Shown: one piece after another, positions 34,953 to 35,937 of the stretch
Position numbering within the stretch: position 1 is the stretch's first letter
How the letters are laid out: each line of letters opens with the position of its first letter
DNA from: Rhodospirillaceae bacterium Spongia-Bin9
GTDB taxonomy: Bacteria; Pseudomonadota; Alphaproteobacteria; Bin65
Assembly (NCBI GenBank): GCA_900197615.1
Contig: FZLR01000026.1
Span: forward strand, 1 to 35,937
Direction of reading: 5' to 3'
DNA length: 35,937 nt
Notes under the pieces: generated by a model
Seen by the model: only the letters and a program-made list of their open reading frames with translations
Database searches by the model: none
What the model was told of the DNA's origin: nothing
Program-made: the position numbers and the translations under genes

Positions 34953-34958
34953 AGGAGG
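34953..34958 (+). promoter_or_regulatory. Ribosome binding site of the sulfite-oxidase-type gene
   Basis: A perfect AGGAGG lies eight bases before ATG 34967 and only two before the in-frame ATG 34961, favouring 34967 as the start. The preceding 30 bases are AT-rich (AACAAATCTAATATAGG), so a promoter may lie just past the ilvH remnant. Confidence 0.6.
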
Positions 34959-34966
34959 GAATGAAT

Positions 34967-35937
34967 ATGTCCGAAAAAGCCGACCTTTTCGAACTGTATG
35001 CCGAAGACCCCGAAGAAGCCGACCGGATCGTGTTCGGGCGCGAGGCGCATCCGGACCGCCGCGGATTCCTCAGGGGGGCCGGCCTCGCCAGCATGGGCGC
35101 GCTGATCGGCGCGGCGATCCCGTTTCACCGCAACATGCCGTCGGGCTTCATCCCGGAGGCGCTCGCCGCCGGCAAGATGAAGATCGCCGGCAAGGACGGG
35201 CTCACCGTGCTCAACGACCGGCCGGTCAACGCCGAGACCCCGGCCCATCTGCTGAACGACGCGGTGACGCCGACCGCCCGGCACTTCATCCGCAACAACG
35301 GCATCGTGCCGGACGACATGAACCCGGCGACCTGGAAGCTGCGGGTCGACGGCCTGGTCGACAGCCCGATGACGCTCGGCATCGACGACCTGAAGAAGAA
35401 ATTCGAGGTCGTGACCCAGCAGCTCACCATCGAATGCGGCGGCAACGGCCGGGCCTTCTTCGACCCGCCGGCGCGCGGCAACCAGTGGACGGTCGGCGCG
35501 GTCGCCTGCTCGAACTGGACCGGCGTGCGCCTCGCCGACGTGCTCAAGGCCGCCGGCGTCAAGCCGAACGTCGTCTACACCGCCCATGTCGGCGCCGACA
35601 CCCACCTCTCCGGCAAGGAGGGCAAACTGCCGATCTCGCGCGGCGTGCCGATCGACAAGGCGATGAACCCGAACAACCTGATCGCTTTCGGCATGAACGG
35701 CGGGCCGCTACATCCGATGAACGGCGCGCCGCTGCGCCTCGTGATCCCCGGCTGGCCGGGCTCCTGTTCGCAGAAGTGGCTGCGGCGGATCTTTCTGCGC
35801 GACAAGGTCCATGACGGGCCGAAGATGACGGGCAGCGCGTACCGGGTGCCCAACTATCCGGTCTCGCCCGGCGAGAAGGTGCCGAAGAGCGCCATGGAGA
35901 TCATCCACGCCATGCCGGTGAAATCGCTGATCACCAG
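34967..35937 (+). CDS. Molybdopterin-dependent sulfite-oxidase-family enzyme (SoxC/sulfite dehydrogenase-like), 3' end cut by window edge
   Basis: The 323 visible residues start with a Tat signal: twin Arg at 31-32 in DRRGFLRGAG, a hydrophobic stretch and a cut site after ALA near 68, so it is folded with cofactor before export to the periplasm. The molybdopterin domain contains VDGLVDSPMTLGIDDLKKKF, the cofactor cysteine Cys157 in TIECGGNGRAFF, NWTGVRLADVLKAAGV, NGGPLHPMNGAPLRLVIPGWPGSCSQKWL and the start of the C-terminal part. The match is to SoxC and related sulfite dehydrogenases rather than to YedY. A c-type cytochrome partner, if any, lies beyond the window. Confidence 0.9.
   Translation, partial: MSEKADLFELYAEDPEEADRIVFGREAHPDRRGFLRGAGLASMGALIGAAIPFHRNMPSGFIPEALAAGKMKIAGKDGLTVLNDRPVNAETPAHLLNDAVTPTARHFIRNNGIVPDDMNPATWKLRVDGLVDSPMTLGIDDLKKKFEVVTQQLTIECGGNGRAFFDPPARGNQWTVGAVACSNWTGVRLADVLKAAGVKPNVVYTAHVGADTHLSGKEGKLPISRGVPIDKAMNPNNLIAFGMNGGPLHPMNGAPLRLVIPGWPGSCSQKWLRRIFLRDKVHDGPKMTGSAYRVPNYPVSPGEKVPKSAMEIIHAMPVKSLIT

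Noticed and set aside
34961-34966. Alternative start of the sulfite-oxidase-type protein at ATG 34961
   Set aside because: It is only two bases from AGGAGG; ATG 34967 has the optimal spacing.

Overview
The window is a GC-rich chromosomal segment from an alphaproteobacterium. The signs are the gene order rpiB-glyA-nrdR-ribD-ribE-ribB(A)-ribH-nusB-thiL, the cluster (bc1 chaperone)-DUF177-rpmF-plsX-fabH-ihfA-merR-tRNA-Pro, a Ros/MucR regulator, a cysteine-poor DksA and a membrane H+-pyrophosphatase. A rhodospirillalean-type lineage fits best, but genus and species cannot be read from the sequence. It is mostly core housekeeping DNA, with two small scars of horizontal transfer.

Layout. 1-644: 3'-truncated PP2C phosphatase (minus). 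645-1341: no intact gene, but a decayed tyrosine-recombinase C-terminus reads toward the 3' end of tRNA-Pro(GGG). 1342-7663 (minus): cytochrome bc1 chaperone, DUF177, rpmF, plsX, fabH, an FAD oxidoreductase, ihfA, merR and tRNA-Pro. 7867-8424 (plus): BamE/OmlA lipoprotein, facing hppA across a strong bidirectional terminator. 8505-18180 (minus): hppA, thiL, nusB, the riboflavin genes, nrdR, glyA and rpiB, many joined by 4-nt stop/start overlaps. 18672-19115 (plus): MucR-like regulator without zinc-binding histidines. 19206-25066 (minus): a complete branched-chain amino-acid ABC transporter (livHMGF, a small membrane protein, then livK with its own promoter). 25067-25991: about 925 bp without a protein gene. 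It holds a good minus-strand promoter followed by nested, mutually exclusive inverted repeats, then a plus-strand promoter for tRNA-Val(CAC).

26138-33794 carries dksA (minus), a HAD-family hydrolase (plus), a Do-type periplasmic protease (plus), serB (minus), miaA (plus) and acetolactate synthase ilvB-ilvH (plus). After ilvH there is a 5 x 13-bp tandem repeat, a two-gene VbhA-like/Fic toxin-antitoxin module and a roughly 60-bp broken copy of an internal ilvH segment. The window ends in a 3'-truncated Tat-exported molybdopterin sulfite-oxidase-type enzyme.

How the genes connect: plsX/fabH start phospholipid and fatty-acid synthesis beside ribosomal rpmF; the rib cluster makes riboflavin for flavoproteins; glyA and serB serve serine/glycine and one-carbon metabolism; ilvBH makes and liv imports branched-chain amino acids; nrdR, dksA, ihfA, merR and mucR are regulators. 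The most unusual features are the Fic module bounded by an ilvH duplicate, with coupled changes in the Fic core and antitoxin motif; the integrase ruin at tRNA-Pro; and the switch-like intergenic structure upstream of the liv operon.
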